From positions 1 through 64,000 of the forward strand of contig JBKHDI010000002.1 in the NCBI GenBank assembly GCA_046541415.1: 64,000 nucleotides of DNA. The letters run 5' to 3'. The notes under the pieces are model-generated. The model did no database searches, was not told the DNA's origin, and saw nothing but the letters and a program-made list of their open reading frames with translations. The position numbers and the translations under genes were made by a program. This document shows, in pieces, positions 34,498-43,570 of the stretch. Every line of letters starts with the position of its first letter. The stretch's first letter is position 1. The stretch is from CAZOVB01 sp046541415. Lineage in GTDB: Bacteria; Planctomycetota; Phycisphaerae; SM23-33.

Positions 34498-35190
34498 CTA
34501 TTTCCGACGACGACGCCGCAGCACCGCCAGGCCGCCGACAGCCAGCAGGCCCATCGACGCCGGCTCGGGGACAGCGTACGCTTCGAAGGTGTTAACATAG
34601 ATGTTGCCGCCGCTTGGGGAAATTGCCAAGCCCATGCCTGTGATGTCATCCATGTCAGCCAAAGTCGTCGTGGCCCCGTCAGAAACCAACGATGCCGTGG
34701 CCAAATTGAATTCCGACCAGGTAGTCGCCGCCAGATCATCCTTGGTATAAGCCAGCTCGTCAAAGAGGCCAGGATTGGCGGCAAGAGTCGCTGAAACGTA
34801 CACCGTGCCCGCGTTCTCGATGAGGCCTCGCCAGTTGTCTCCGATCGACAAGCTGCCTTGACGATTCAACCTGATAGCCAGATCGTCCCCGTCCATTCCG
34901 TCAAACGTATAGCTTCCGCCGGTCGACCAGAGCATGGCGTGCTCTGAAGTACCAGGATCGCCCCAGGCAGACCCAAAGTAAATTCCCTCTTGATCCTCCA
35001 CGTTCCATCTGGCCGGCCCATTGATGTCATACCCATACTCAAGCTGCCCTCCCACATAGCTGTTTTCCCCCACAACAAGTGGGGTGTCGTGGGCCAGACC
35101 ATGATTCTCAAATTCGATGACCATATCGGCAGCGGCCGATCCCATCGCTACAGTCAATATGCAAACCAGCGCAATGCTCATTTTCCTCAT
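34498..35190 (-). CDS. PEP-CTERM surface protein of unknown function
   Basis: A 230-residue exported protein. The signal peptide spans about 1-21 (ending M-G-S-A-A-A). The middle is a beta-rich domain with D-Y/D-I-N-G-P-A-R-W-N and G-I-Y-F-G-S-A-W-G, possibly a lectin-like sandwich. The C-terminus reads V-P-E-P-A-S-M-G-L, a short hydrophobic helix, then five arginines and lysine: a PEP-CTERM sorting signal. ggag precedes the start. No catalytic motif is seen. It lies just upstream of the esterase on the same strand. Confidence 0.8.
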   Translation of the reverse strand: MRKMSIALVCILTVAMGSAAADMVIEFENHGLAHDTPLVVGENSYVGGQLEYGYDINGPARWNVEDQEGIYFGSAWGDPGTSEHAMLWSTGGSYTFDGMDGDDLAIRLNRQGSLSIGDNWRGLIENAGTVYVSATLAANPGLFDELAYTKDDLAATTWSEFNLATASLVSDGATTTLADMDDITGMGLAISPSGGNIYVNTFEAYAVPEPASMGLLAVGGLAVLRRRRRK

Positions 35191-35359
35191 CGTTTTCTCC
35201 TGTAACTAAATGCCAGCCCCAAAATCGCCCGTTCGGGCAAGAGGGCGGAAATGCGAGCGACCCACGCGGGCCGGTCCCGGCCAAAATGGGAAGCTATTCC
35301 CGATTCGGCTGTTGTCAGAATACACGAAGGAGGTTACGATCAGGCGTATAAACGTTACG

Positions 35360-36547
35360 ATGGTTCGTATTCCTGCAGTTGGTTTCTCACCGCCCATGCC
35401 TTCACCCAAGCAAGTCGCTTTGCTGATCGAGACCGCCACGATCACCGGACGGACGATCCTTCGCGGAATCGGTCGGTTCCTGCAGACCCGCCAGACGTGG
35501 CAGTGCTTCATCGCGCCGGGCATGAGCGACCGATTTCCTGCCGGCCTGGGCGACTGGCGCGGCGATGGGGTCCTGGCCACGGTCTCAACAAAACAGTTGG
35601 CCGACGAACTGCTGCAGCGGGATCTGCCGGTGGTGGACCTGACGGGCCTGCTGGACGAGTCGCCGTTCCCGCGTGTCCTGGCCGATGACAGGCAGGTAGG
35701 GCGCCTGGCGGCGGAAGATTTTCTCCAGCGAGGCCATCGCAACTTCGGATACTTCGGCGTGCCGGATGAACGCTACTCCCGCCTCCGCCAGGCCGGCTAC
35801 GTCGACCGCCTGGCCGAAGAAGGTTTCGCCGTGTCGATCAACCGCAAAGACCCGCTCCAGGGGCGCAACGACTGGCGATGGTGGCGGCGCCAGACCGAGT
35901 CCTGGCTGGGCTCGCTGCAGTTCCCCGTCGCCGTGCTGGCCTGCAACGACAACCAGGGACGGACCCTGACCAACGTCTGCAACAACCTGGGCATCCGGAT
36001 CCCCGAGGACATCAGCCTCATCGGCGTCGACAACGACGAAGCCATGTGCGATCTTTGTCACCCGCCGCTTTCCAGCGTCGAGAAGGACGACGAAGTCCGG
36101 GGCTTCCAGGCCGCCGTCATGCTCCAGCAGATGATGGACGGCCAGCCGCCGGAGCCCAGGGAATTGACCATCGCCCCCCGCAGCGTGGTGACCAGACCCT
36201 CCTCGGAGCTGCTGGCGGTGGACGACCCGGAAGTCGCCGACGCCCTGCGTTTCATCCGCTCCCACGCCGGCTCGCCCATCCGGGTAGCCGACATCCTCCG
36301 TCACGTGCCGATCTCCCGCAGCAGCCTGGAAAAACGCTTCGTCCGCGCCATCGGGCGCCTTCCGGCCGAGGAAATCCGTCGCGTCCACCTGAGTCGCGCC
36401 AAGCAGTTGCTGGCCCGTTCGGACATGACCATGGCCGAGGTCGCCCGCCGCAGCGGGTTCGCCTCGGCCAAGAGCCTCAGCGACATCTTCTCTCGCCACG
36501 AGGGGATAACCGCATCGGAGTTTCGCCGCCAGCACATGATCCGCTGA
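35360..36547 (+). CDS. XylR-type transcriptional regulator, LacI-like sensor with AraC HTH
   Basis: Predicted sugar-responsive transcription factor of about 395 residues. The N-terminal two-thirds is a periplasmic-binding-protein-like sensor, with Q-V-A-L-L-I-E-T-A-T and I-S-L-I-G-V-D-N-D-E. The last 110 residues hold the AraC HTH: V-A-D-I-L-R, S-R-S-S-L-E-K-R-F and A-R-R-S-G-F. This layout is that of XylR-type activators common in planctomycetes. The start is uncertain: ATG at 35360 or 35396, while a perfect aaggagg at 35327-35333 has no ATG at proper spacing. It probably controls one of the adjacent glycan genes. Confidence 0.88.
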   Translation: MVRIPAVGFSPPMPSPKQVALLIETATITGRTILRGIGRFLQTRQTWQCFIAPGMSDRFPAGLGDWRGDGVLATVSTKQLADELLQRDLPVVDLTGLLDESPFPRVLADDRQVGRLAAEDFLQRGHRNFGYFGVPDERYSRLRQAGYVDRLAEEGFAVSINRKDPLQGRNDWRWWRRQTESWLGSLQFPVAVLACNDNQGRTLTNVCNNLGIRIPEDISLIGVDNDEAMCDLCHPPLSSVEKDDEVRGFQAAVMLQQMMDGQPPEPRELTIAPRSVVTRPSSELLAVDDPEVADALRFIRSHAGSPIRVADILRHVPISRSSLEKRFVRAIGRLPAEEIRRVHLSRAKQLLARSDMTMAEVARRSGFASAKSLSDIFSRHEGITASEFRRQHMIR

Positions 36548-36558
36548 CCCGGCGGGTT

Positions 36559-37443
36559 CTAGTGGCCGCTGGAGTTGCTGCGATACTGTCTCGGGGTGCA
36601 GTTGCGCCTGCGTTTGAACTGGCGGTTGAAGTGCGAAAGGTTGCCGAACCCGCAGGCCAGGGCCACTTCGAGGATGCGCTGGTCGGTGGTCTCCAGCAGG
36701 CGGCAGGCCCGGCGGATGCGCCACTCGTTGAGATAGTCGATGAAGCTCATCCCGGTCATGCGGCGGAAGAATCGCGTGAATGCGGGCACGGAGAGGTGCA
36801 CGCAGGCCGCCGCGTCGGACAGGGCGATCGGCTCGCTGCTGCGCTGCTGGACCAGTTCGAGCACAGCCGTCAGCCGCTCGTGGTCGATCTGGTTGGCCTC
36901 GGACCGCTGCTGCGGGTCATTCAGCGTCTGGGCCTCGATCGCCCCCAGGCGGGCCAGTACGTCCCACAGGCCCAGCAGGCGGCGGGCGGGGGGCAGCTGG
37001 GCCAGGGCGAACAGGTCCTTGGCCAGCGGTTCGGCATCGGCGGGCGACCAGTGCAGCCCCTGGTTCGAGCGGTCCAGCAGGCGCCGGACCTGCGCCATCT
37101 CGGGCCGGGCCAGCAACTCCAGGCCCAGCGCCTGGCGACTGAACAGGACCACCAAAAACTGCGACTGGTCCGGGCCTTCGGGCACGTCGGCCATGGGCGA
37201 CCAGCCGTGGGGCAGGTTCGGGCCCGACAGCGTCAGGTCCAGGCCCGTAACAGCCCGGAAGTCCGACCCGATCAGCCGATAGCCGGCAGCGCCGCGGAGC
37301 AGGACCAGTTCGTACATCTGGTGGTAATGGCAGTACACGTCCGGCCTGCCGGTCCGGCGCTCGACGTGAAGGAAATCGGGCTCTTCCGGCTGGGCCCCGC
37401 CGGGCCAGGCGATCGGAACGTGCATGTCGGATGGATTTGTCAT
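36559..37443 (-). CDS. AraC family transcriptional regulator
   Basis: Predicted regulator of about 294 residues. The N-terminal half is a cupin-like ligand domain with Y-C-H-Y-H-Q-M-Y-E-L-V and G-P-N-L-P-H-G-W. The C-terminal AraC domain has two helix-turn-helix motifs, with S-D-A-A-A-C-V-H-L-S and A-L-A-C-G-F-G-N-L-S-H-F-N-R-Q-F-K. The start could be 37443 or 37476. It is transcribed divergently from the ceramidase-aminotransferase gene, with a 114-base shared control region, so it is a good candidate to regulate that gene. Confidence 0.9.
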   Translation of the reverse strand: MTNPSDMHVPIAWPGGAQPEEPDFLHVERRTGRPDVYCHYHQMYELVLLRGAAGYRLIGSDFRAVTGLDLTLSGPNLPHGWSPMADVPEGPDQSQFLVVLFSRQALGLELLARPEMAQVRRLLDRSNQGLHWSPADAEPLAKDLFALAQLPPARRLLGLWDVLARLGAIEAQTLNDPQQRSEANQIDHERLTAVLELVQQRSSEPIALSDAAACVHLSVPAFTRFFRRMTGMSFIDYLNEWRIRRACRLLETTDQRILEVALACGFGNLSHFNRQFKRRRNCTPRQYRSNSSGH

Positions 37444-37557
37444 ATGATCCGATCGTACCAAAAAATGGATCGACATGTCGGAGTAATGCAGGTAGAAGCT
37501 GTCAGATAATGCTATCTGACACGAAACGTCTCTTTCTCAGTTCCGCAAGGAGTTGTC

Positions 37558-40116
37558 ATGCAAATTGGTATCGCTGTGGTGGATATTACGCCCGAACCGG
37601 GCGTGGAGTTGTCTGGTGGGGCGTTCGGCCCGGCAGAGTCCGTCGGGCACCCGCTGGAGGCCAAGGTCCTGCTCTGCCTGCAGGGCGCCAAGCGGATCTG
37701 CCTGATCAGCTGCGACCTGCTGGGCTTCTCTTCGCGCCTGGCCGACCGCATCCGCCGGAAGGTCAGTCTGGCCGCCGACGTGCCCTTCGACGCGGTCTGC
37801 CTGACGGCCACGCATACCCACGGCGCGCCGGGAACGGTTTTCCTGCGACGTTGGGGGGCGGTCGACGAAGCGTATTGCGACCGCCTGGTCGAGCAGATCG
37901 GCCAAGCGGCCGCCGAGGCCGCCGACTCGGTCCAGACGGCCCGGCTGGAATGGGCCGCCACCCAGCTGCAGGGCGTTGCGACCATCCGGACCGGTTCCGA
38001 CAAGGCCCAGTCTTTCGACCAGCTGATTGCGCTTCGATGGACCGGGGAGGACGGCAAGGCCCTGGCGGTGGTGGTCAACTTCGCCTGCCACCCGGTCAAC
38101 CTGCACTCCAGCGGACAGATCACAGCCGACTTCCCGCACTACCTCCAGCAGCAGATCCGCAGCCAGCTCCAGGCCGAATCTCTGCCCGTGCTCTACCTCA
38201 ACAGCGCCGCCGGGGATGTCAACCCTTCCAACTTCCAGCCGGGCCAGCCCAGCCAGGACGCCGCCGAGCAGACCGGCAGCCGCATCGCCCAAGCCGCCCT
38301 GGCCGCGCTGGCTGAAGCCGAAACGGCAGAACAACCCGAACTGGCCTTCTGCTGCCTCGATACCTCCCTGCCCCTGGCGCCGCTGCCGGATGCGACCGAA
38401 CTGCAGAAGATCCTCGCAGAGCGAACGGCCAAGCTCGAAGGCATCCAGCCGGACCCGACCGATTGGACCTGGACGCAGCACCAGGCGGCGATCGACTGGG
38501 CCCGGGCCGCAATCGAGGCCGTCGAGAAGGGATCTGCAGGCAAGGCCCTGCCGGTCACGCTGCAGGCCCTGCAGCTGGGCCCGGTTCGACTGGTGGCCGT
38601 GCCGGGCGAAATCTTCAGCGCCATCGGACGACAGATCGCCGATTTCCTGCCCGATCAGCCCGTGCTGCCGGTGGCCCTGGCCAACGGTTGCGTCGGCTAC
38701 CTGCCCGACGAGCAGGCCTACCAGGCCCAGCGATACGAGGCCGTCCACTGCCCCCGCTACCTGGGCCTGCAGATGTTCCAGCCCAATGTCGGCAAGGTGC
38801 TTGTCGAGGCCTGCCGCAGCCTGCTGACCCAACTGGGCCACATGCACGCCAACCCGGTCAGCCGCCAGCTCTGGGGCGAAAGCTGCAGCCTCATCGTCGG
38901 CGGCGGCCAGGCCCACAAAAGACCCGTGAAATACATGTACCGCGGCGGGCCCGCCTTCGCCGTCCGCGCCAAGGGCAGCCGCTTCTGGGATGCCGACGGA
39001 CGGGAATACATCGACTACCTGTTGAGCTACGGGCCGATCGTCATCGGCCATTGCGACCCGCGCGTCAATGCCGCCGTCCGCAGGCAGATGGATGATTCGG
39101 GTACGGTCTTCAGCGTCGAGCACCCCCTGGCGATCGAGATGGCCCGGACGCTCTGCGAACTGATCCCCGCGGCCGAGATGGTCATGTATTTCCTCGGCGG
39201 CTCGGCTGCCACACTGGGGGCCGTCCGCGTCGCCCGCGCTCACACCGGGCGCGAGGAGATCATCCGCTGCGGCTACCACGGCTGGTACGATGCCTTCCCG
39301 CCCCTTCCTGCCGGCGTGGCCCGGACAAGCCGCAGCCACATGCATGCGGCGCCTTACAACGACGCGGCCTCGCTGGAACAGCTGCTCTGCGAACACCGCG
39401 GGAAAATCGCCGGCGTGATCGTCGAGTCGGTCCAGGGCGACGGGCCCAGGGACGGCTACTTCGACAAGGTCCGGAAACTATGCGACGAGCACGGGGCGGT
39501 TTTCATCCTCGACGAGGTCAAGACCGGCTTCCGCTTCGACCTGGGCGGGGCCCAGAAGCGGTTCGGCATCGAGCCGGACCTGGCCTGCTTCGGCAAGGCG
39601 ATGTGCAACGGCTATCCCGGCAGCGTGCTGGTCGGACGGCGCGAAGTGATGGAAGACCGGACCGATACCTTCCTGGCCGCCACATTCCACTCCGACGCAC
39701 TCTCGCTGGCCGCGGCGAGCGAGACCATCTCCATCCTCAAGCAGGAAGACGGGATCGGCCACTTCCAGCGGCTGGGCACGCGGCTGATCGAAGGCTGCAA
39801 CGACATCTTCGCCGAGACGTCGCTGCCGATGCGGATCGGCGGTTTCGCCGCCATGCCCGACCCGGCCGAGAACGGGACCGACCACCCGGACAATCCCGTC
39901 CCGCCCGCGTGGCAGGGACAGGTCTTCGGCGCGTTCTTCGGCGCGATGCAGAGGCGCGGCATTTACGTGACGGGCCACCCGTGGTTCCTGAGCCTGGCCC
40001 ACAACGAGGCCGACATCGACCAGACGCTCGACGCTGCCCGCGCATCGGCCCTGGAAGCGCGCGACGAACTGACCCGCTGTTTCGGTGCCGGTATTTCGGC
40101 CAGGTCGGCCGTCTGA
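37558..40116 (+). CDS. Fused neutral-ceramidase-like hydrolase and class III aminotransferase
   Basis: One uninterrupted 852-residue frame holds two domains. Residues 1-430 resemble the N-terminal domain of neutral/alkaline ceramidases: V-V-D-I-T-P-E-P-G near the start, the metal motif T-A-T-H-T-H-G-A-P-G (His86, His88) and N-F-A-C-H-P-V-N (His178). Residues 450-845 are a glutamate-1-semialdehyde-aminomutase-like PLP enzyme, with G-G-S-A-A-T-L-G-A, G-Y-H-G-W-Y-D, L-D-E-V-K-T-G-F-R (Asp652) and F-G-K-A-M-C-N-G (Lys680). Both catalytic sets look intact. The joint substrate is unknown; an amide that is cleaved and then transaminated or isomerised is one idea. No signal peptide is seen. Starts after aaggag. 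Confidence 0.85.
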   Translation: MQIGIAVVDITPEPGVELSGGAFGPAESVGHPLEAKVLLCLQGAKRICLISCDLLGFSSRLADRIRRKVSLAADVPFDAVCLTATHTHGAPGTVFLRRWGAVDEAYCDRLVEQIGQAAAEAADSVQTARLEWAATQLQGVATIRTGSDKAQSFDQLIALRWTGEDGKALAVVVNFACHPVNLHSSGQITADFPHYLQQQIRSQLQAESLPVLYLNSAAGDVNPSNFQPGQPSQDAAEQTGSRIAQAALAALAEAETAEQPELAFCCLDTSLPLAPLPDATELQKILAERTAKLEGIQPDPTDWTWTQHQAAIDWARAAIEAVEKGSAGKALPVTLQALQLGPVRLVAVPGEIFSAIGRQIADFLPDQPVLPVALANGCVGYLPDEQAYQAQRYEAVHCPRYLGLQMFQPNVGKVLVEACRSLLTQLGHMHANPVSRQLWGESCSLIVGGGQAHKRPVKYMYRGGPAFAVRAKGSRFWDADGREYIDYLLSYGPIVIGHCDPRVNAAVRRQMDDSGTVFSVEHPLAIEMARTLCELIPAAEMVMYFLGGSAATLGAVRVARAHTGREEIIRCGYHGWYDAFPPLPAGVARTSRSHMHAAPYNDAASLEQLLCEHRGKIAGVIVESVQGDGPRDGYFDKVRKLCDEHGAVFILDEVKTGFRFDLGGAQKRFGIEPDLACFGKAMCNGYPGSVLVGRREVMEDRTDTFLAATFHSDALSLAAASETISILKQEDGIGHFQRLGTRLIEGCNDIFAETSLPMRIGGFAAMPDPAENGTDHPDNPVPPAWQGQVFGAFFGAMQRRGIYVTGHPWFLSLAHNEADIDQTLDAARASALEARDELTRCFGAGISARSAV

Positions 40117-40259
40117 CCGGCCCGAGCGGCCTGATTTGCGAGGTGTAGATCTCCTGTCGGGGCCATTGCTGAGGCGCGCCCTGCCCGTGAAGACGGGTGG
40201 GTGCTCTGCCAGAGATGACGGGAGATGCGATCGATGCCAAGCGGACCACGCTATGGTGG

Positions 40260-40381
40260 GTCGTCTCGGTGTGCTGCACATCCTGGCCGTGGCGGCGGTG
40301 GATTACTTCACGCCCCTGCGCCATGGCGAGGACCGGGCGGATGTCGCCCTGCGAACCCAGGGTGTATATCAGGATGCGCAC
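40260..40381 (-). pseudogene. Truncated N-terminus of a glycosyltransferase
   Basis: From a GTG at 40381 the minus strand reads V-R-I-L-I-Y-T-L-G-S-Q-G-D-I-R-P-V-L-A-M-A, which matches the start of YjiC/MurG-like GT-B glycosyltransferases. The similarity ends after about 25-30 codons, and the rest of the gene is absent. It lies in the 363-base interval 40117-40479. Apart from this relic and the terminator at 40415-40456 I see nothing in that interval. Confidence 0.5.
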
Positions 40382-40414
40382 AACAGGGTATGGTACCGGA
40401 CGGGCAGGGGGCGG

Positions 40415-40456
40415 GACAAAAACAAAGGCCCCCGGAATACGGGATCCCGGGGGCCT
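40415..40456 (-). terminator. Terminator of the cyclase-fold gene
   Basis: On the minus strand aggcccccgg (40456-40447) pairs with ccgggggcct (40435-40426), followed by ttgtttttgtc. It lies 24 bases past the stop of the gene at 40480. Confidence 0.85.
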
Positions 40457-40479
40457 GGGGTTTGACGGATCGGGCTGTC

Positions 40480-41634
40480 TCAGCGCTGGGCGAAGGGGAC
40501 GTAGCCGTAGGGCAGTTGCAGGATGAAGCAGGCGATGGCCGTGCCGTATGTCGTGCCGATGTTGTCGCCGTTCCAGCTGCCGTCGAGGCCCTTGGTCTTC
40601 AGCAGGTGGGCGGAGATGGCCTTGTAGTACTTTTTCCACTGGTCGCCGCCTTGGACGTACTCGACCTGCGACATGTAGAACTGGGTGTAGAAGTAGTACC
40701 CGCCGTATCCGCCGCCGGGGGTCGGGTGGACCTTGCCGCGGACGTACTTGACGAGTTTCTCGACCATGCGGGCCTCTTCGCCGTCGCGGCCGCCTGCGGA
40801 GCGGTCGTAAATGCCCGCCGAATAGAAGCACGCGATGGCAGCGGCGGAAATGGCCGGGCGCGACCCGCCGCGGCTGGTCGCCGAGTAGCAGATTCCGCCG
40901 TCGTCCATCTGGCAGAACTTGAGGTACTGCACCGCGCGGGTGATCACGTCGTTGGGGATCTTGATCCCGCCGGTCCGGGCCGCACGAATCGCCTGCAGTT
41001 GGGTGACCGTCACCGAACCTTCGTCACGCGTATAGTCCGTTGGTCCGTAGTACCATCCGCCGCCGGGGCTCTGGCCGGTCTTGCGGGACTGGGCCTTTTT
41101 GATCACTTCCACGGCCCGGTCGAGGACTTTCCTGAGACGGGCCTCGTGCTCCTTGTTCAGCTCCGTGCCGTAGCAGCTGGCCAGGAACAGTGTGCCGAAC
41201 CCGTGGCCGTACATCGTCCGGCTGCCGGACTGGGAGATCAGGCCCTCGTCGGAGGCCTCGGCGATCTTGATCAGGTAGAGCATGGCCTTGCGGACTTCGC
41301 GGGCGTAGGGGCCGGACTCCGGCGTGGACCCGCCCGCCATGAAGGCCAGACCCGACAGGGCGGTCATCACCGCCGGATAGCTGCCGTAACTGCCGTTGTT
41401 CAGCCAGCTTCCGTCGGGTCTCTGGGCGGAGGCAAGGTACTTGAGCCCGTGATTAACGGCCGCGACGACCTCGGGGCTCATCTCCTCGGGCAGGTTGCTG
41501 GTCGGCGCGGTCGTCGCGCCCACGTCCTGCTGGGCCTGGGCGGTCGGGGCGGTGGGGACGATCAGCCCGGCAACCGCGGCCGAGATGGCCAGCGTGCGCA
41601 GAGGGGTCAGCCAGGATATCCGGTTGGCTTGCAT
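40480..41634 (-). CDS. Secreted prenyltransferase/squalene-cyclase-fold repeat protein
   Basis: A 384-residue exported protein. The signal peptide covers about 1-34 (P-T-A-Q-A). After it come repeated alpha-alpha units with D-G-S-W, G-G-W-Y-Y and D-G-S-W-N, the QW-like motif of the terpene-cyclase/prenyltransferase toroid. The D-x-D-D motif of real cyclases was not seen, so a binding or structural role is likelier than cyclisation. It is a common planctomycete family of unknown function. The ATG at 41634 is chosen because ggag lies at a proper distance; an ATG at 41649 is in frame. Confidence 0.8.
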   Translation of the reverse strand: MQANRISWLTPLRTLAISAAVAGLIVPTAPTAQAQQDVGATTAPTSNLPEEMSPEVVAAVNHGLKYLASAQRPDGSWLNNGSYGSYPAVMTALSGLAFMAGGSTPESGPYAREVRKAMLYLIKIAEASDEGLISQSGSRTMYGHGFGTLFLASCYGTELNKEHEARLRKVLDRAVEVIKKAQSRKTGQSPGGGWYYGPTDYTRDEGSVTVTQLQAIRAARTGGIKIPNDVITRAVQYLKFCQMDDGGICYSATSRGGSRPAISAAAIACFYSAGIYDRSAGGRDGEEARMVEKLVKYVRGKVHPTPGGGYGGYYFYTQFYMSQVEYVQGGDQWKKYYKAISAHLLKTKGLDGSWNGDNIGTTYGTAIACFILQLPYGYVPFAQR

Positions 41635-41833
41635 AGGTTCGATCTCCATGGGTACGGATGCATCGCGGTGTACACCCTCTTTGTCGGGCCCGCGGGCGGG
41701 AAAGTTCCCCGAATCTTCGGATCATTTCCCGATTTCACTCGTCTGGAGTATACTGGAGACGCCCCGTGCCAGACCAGAGATTCGGTTGCTAGGCCGGGGG
41801 ATCGTCCAGGAGTTTTTCGTCTGCCAGAGGAGA

Positions 41834-43570
41834 ATGTTCGTGCCCAAGCGATTTTGCGTCGTGCTGGTTGTCTCATTGCTTCTGCTCCAATCTGCCGGGC
41901 AAGGGGCCCCGCAGCCCCAGGCCGAGCCGGAATACGCCCGCCTCTGGCGGTTGCAAAAGTGGGCCTCGCCGAACGCAGAGTCGTTGGTCGAACTGCAAAT
42001 TGCTCTGGTCGCCGGCCAGGACGATGCGGTGGCGTTTCTTCGAAACCAGCTGCACCAGCCTGTGGACCGCCAGCGTTTCCAGAATCTGCTGGAGCAACTG
42101 GGCGATCGAGATTTTCGGGTAAGACAGCGCACCGTTCAACATATGGTCGAGATGGGCGTCGCCATTCGCGGCGTGGTCGTCGACGCCCTGGAATCGGCCA
42201 GGGATCCGGAGGTCAAGGCCCGGCTGGAACTGGTCCGCAAGGAGTTGGCCGGCGGGCAGGCATGGCAGGAGCACCTGATACAGGCGCAGGTGGCGTGCAT
42301 GGTCCTGGGCGAAATCGCCACCCCGGCGGCGCGGGAGTTGCTGACGGACCTGCAAGGTTATTGGGATGGTCCTTCTGCCAGGTTGGCCGCCATTAAGCTC
42401 AGCAGTCTGCTGGCTCAGCAGTATGAGCAGGCTCTCAAACGACAGTTGGCGGCGATTCTGGATGGTCAGGCAGATCTGGCCAGCCAGGCCGGCACAGAAG
42501 CGCGCAAGCTTCTGAAGGACCAGAAACTCGGGCCCGACGACGAGGCGCTCGTCCTGCGTGTGTCCGAAACCCAGCGGGAAAGGGCCAGGAAGTTGGCCGA
42601 GGCCCTGGCGGCCGGACAGAGCGGAACGCAACTGGCCCTGGAGATCTGGGCCTATCTGCACCTGCCGGCCAAAGCGGTAGCCCACCTGCCTGCGGATTCC
42701 GATGATCCCCGCATCCAAGCTGCCCGCAAGTGGATCCGAAGCGGTCGGGAGAAGAAGCTGGATCGCGACACCTACCTCAAGACCGCCCAACTGCTGCTGG
42801 CCATGGAGGATGAGTCCGAGCCAGTTCTCGTAATCCTCCGCCATCTGGCGGTCAGTGAAATCATCAGTGGCGCGCGGGACAGCGGGGCGTTGGGCCAAGC
42901 CGATCAGAACAATCCACTTATGGCCCTGAGCCAGGTCAGCCAGGCCAAGGCGATCGCTGCCAGGGCACGACTGACCGGCTGGCGGGACCTGCTGGGCGGC
43001 GTGGATCTCAAGCAGACGGTCCGCGCGGGTGACTGGACGGCGGGGGACAGAGGCTGGTCGCTGGCGAAGGGGGATTTCGGTCTGGTCGAGCTGCCGGGCA
43101 AGCTGGAGGCCGATTACACGCTCCGGATCAGCCTGATCCGCACAGAAGGCAAGGACGGGATCTACATCGCGTTTCCGGTCGGAAAGGCGAGTTTGAACCT
43201 GAACCTCAGCGGCTGGGAGGGCAAGGCCACGGGCCTGGAGTGGATCGGCGGCCAGGAGGCCATCAGCGGTCCGGCGAAGGTCATGCCCGGCGCTCTGGCC
43301 AACAACGTCTCTCACCGCGTGCAGATAGAGGTTGACGTCGACGGCGACGCAGCCGAGGTGAAGGTCTCTCTGGACGGGAATGAGATTCTCTCCTACAAGG
43401 GTCAGCAGGACCAGATGGAGGCGGCCAAGCACGCCTGGGCCCGCAAGGAAATGTCGGCGGTGGCCCTGGGGGCCCACCAGTCGGCGGTGCTGTTCCAGTC
43501 GGTGATAGTCGACCAGCCCGAGCCGCCTGCCAGGGAGCCGGCCCAGGCGGACGGATCGGACGATCAGTAA
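41834..43570 (+). CDS. Secreted HEAT-like and concanavalin-fold protein
   Basis: A 578-residue exported protein. The signal peptide runs to about residue 24. A helical N-terminal half includes L-G-D-R-D-F-R-V-R-Q-R-T-V-Q and D-P-E-V-K-A-R-L-E-L, the HEAT-like motif shared with the protein at 25964. The last 180 residues are beta-rich, with G-I-Y-I-A-F-P-V-G and V-S-L-D-G-N-E-I-L, like a DUF1080/LamG carbohydrate-binding sandwich. TATACT at 41749-41754 is a possible -10, and agagg precedes the ATG. Its 3' end overlaps the next, convergent gene by 7 bases. Function is unknown. Confidence 0.78.
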   Translation: MFVPKRFCVVLVVSLLLLQSAGQGAPQPQAEPEYARLWRLQKWASPNAESLVELQIALVAGQDDAVAFLRNQLHQPVDRQRFQNLLEQLGDRDFRVRQRTVQHMVEMGVAIRGVVVDALESARDPEVKARLELVRKELAGGQAWQEHLIQAQVACMVLGEIATPAARELLTDLQGYWDGPSARLAAIKLSSLLAQQYEQALKRQLAAILDGQADLASQAGTEARKLLKDQKLGPDDEALVLRVSETQRERARKLAEALAAGQSGTQLALEIWAYLHLPAKAVAHLPADSDDPRIQAARKWIRSGREKKLDRDTYLKTAQLLLAMEDESEPVLVILRHLAVSEIISGARDSGALGQADQNNPLMALSQVSQAKAIAARARLTGWRDLLGGVDLKQTVRAGDWTAGDRGWSLAKGDFGLVELPGKLEADYTLRISLIRTEGKDGIYIAFPVGKASLNLNLSGWEGKATGLEWIGGQEAISGPAKVMPGALANNVSHRVQIEVDVDGDAAEVKVSLDGNEILSYKGQQDQMEAAKHAWARKEMSAVALGAHQSAVLFQSVIVDQPEPPAREPAQADGSDDQ

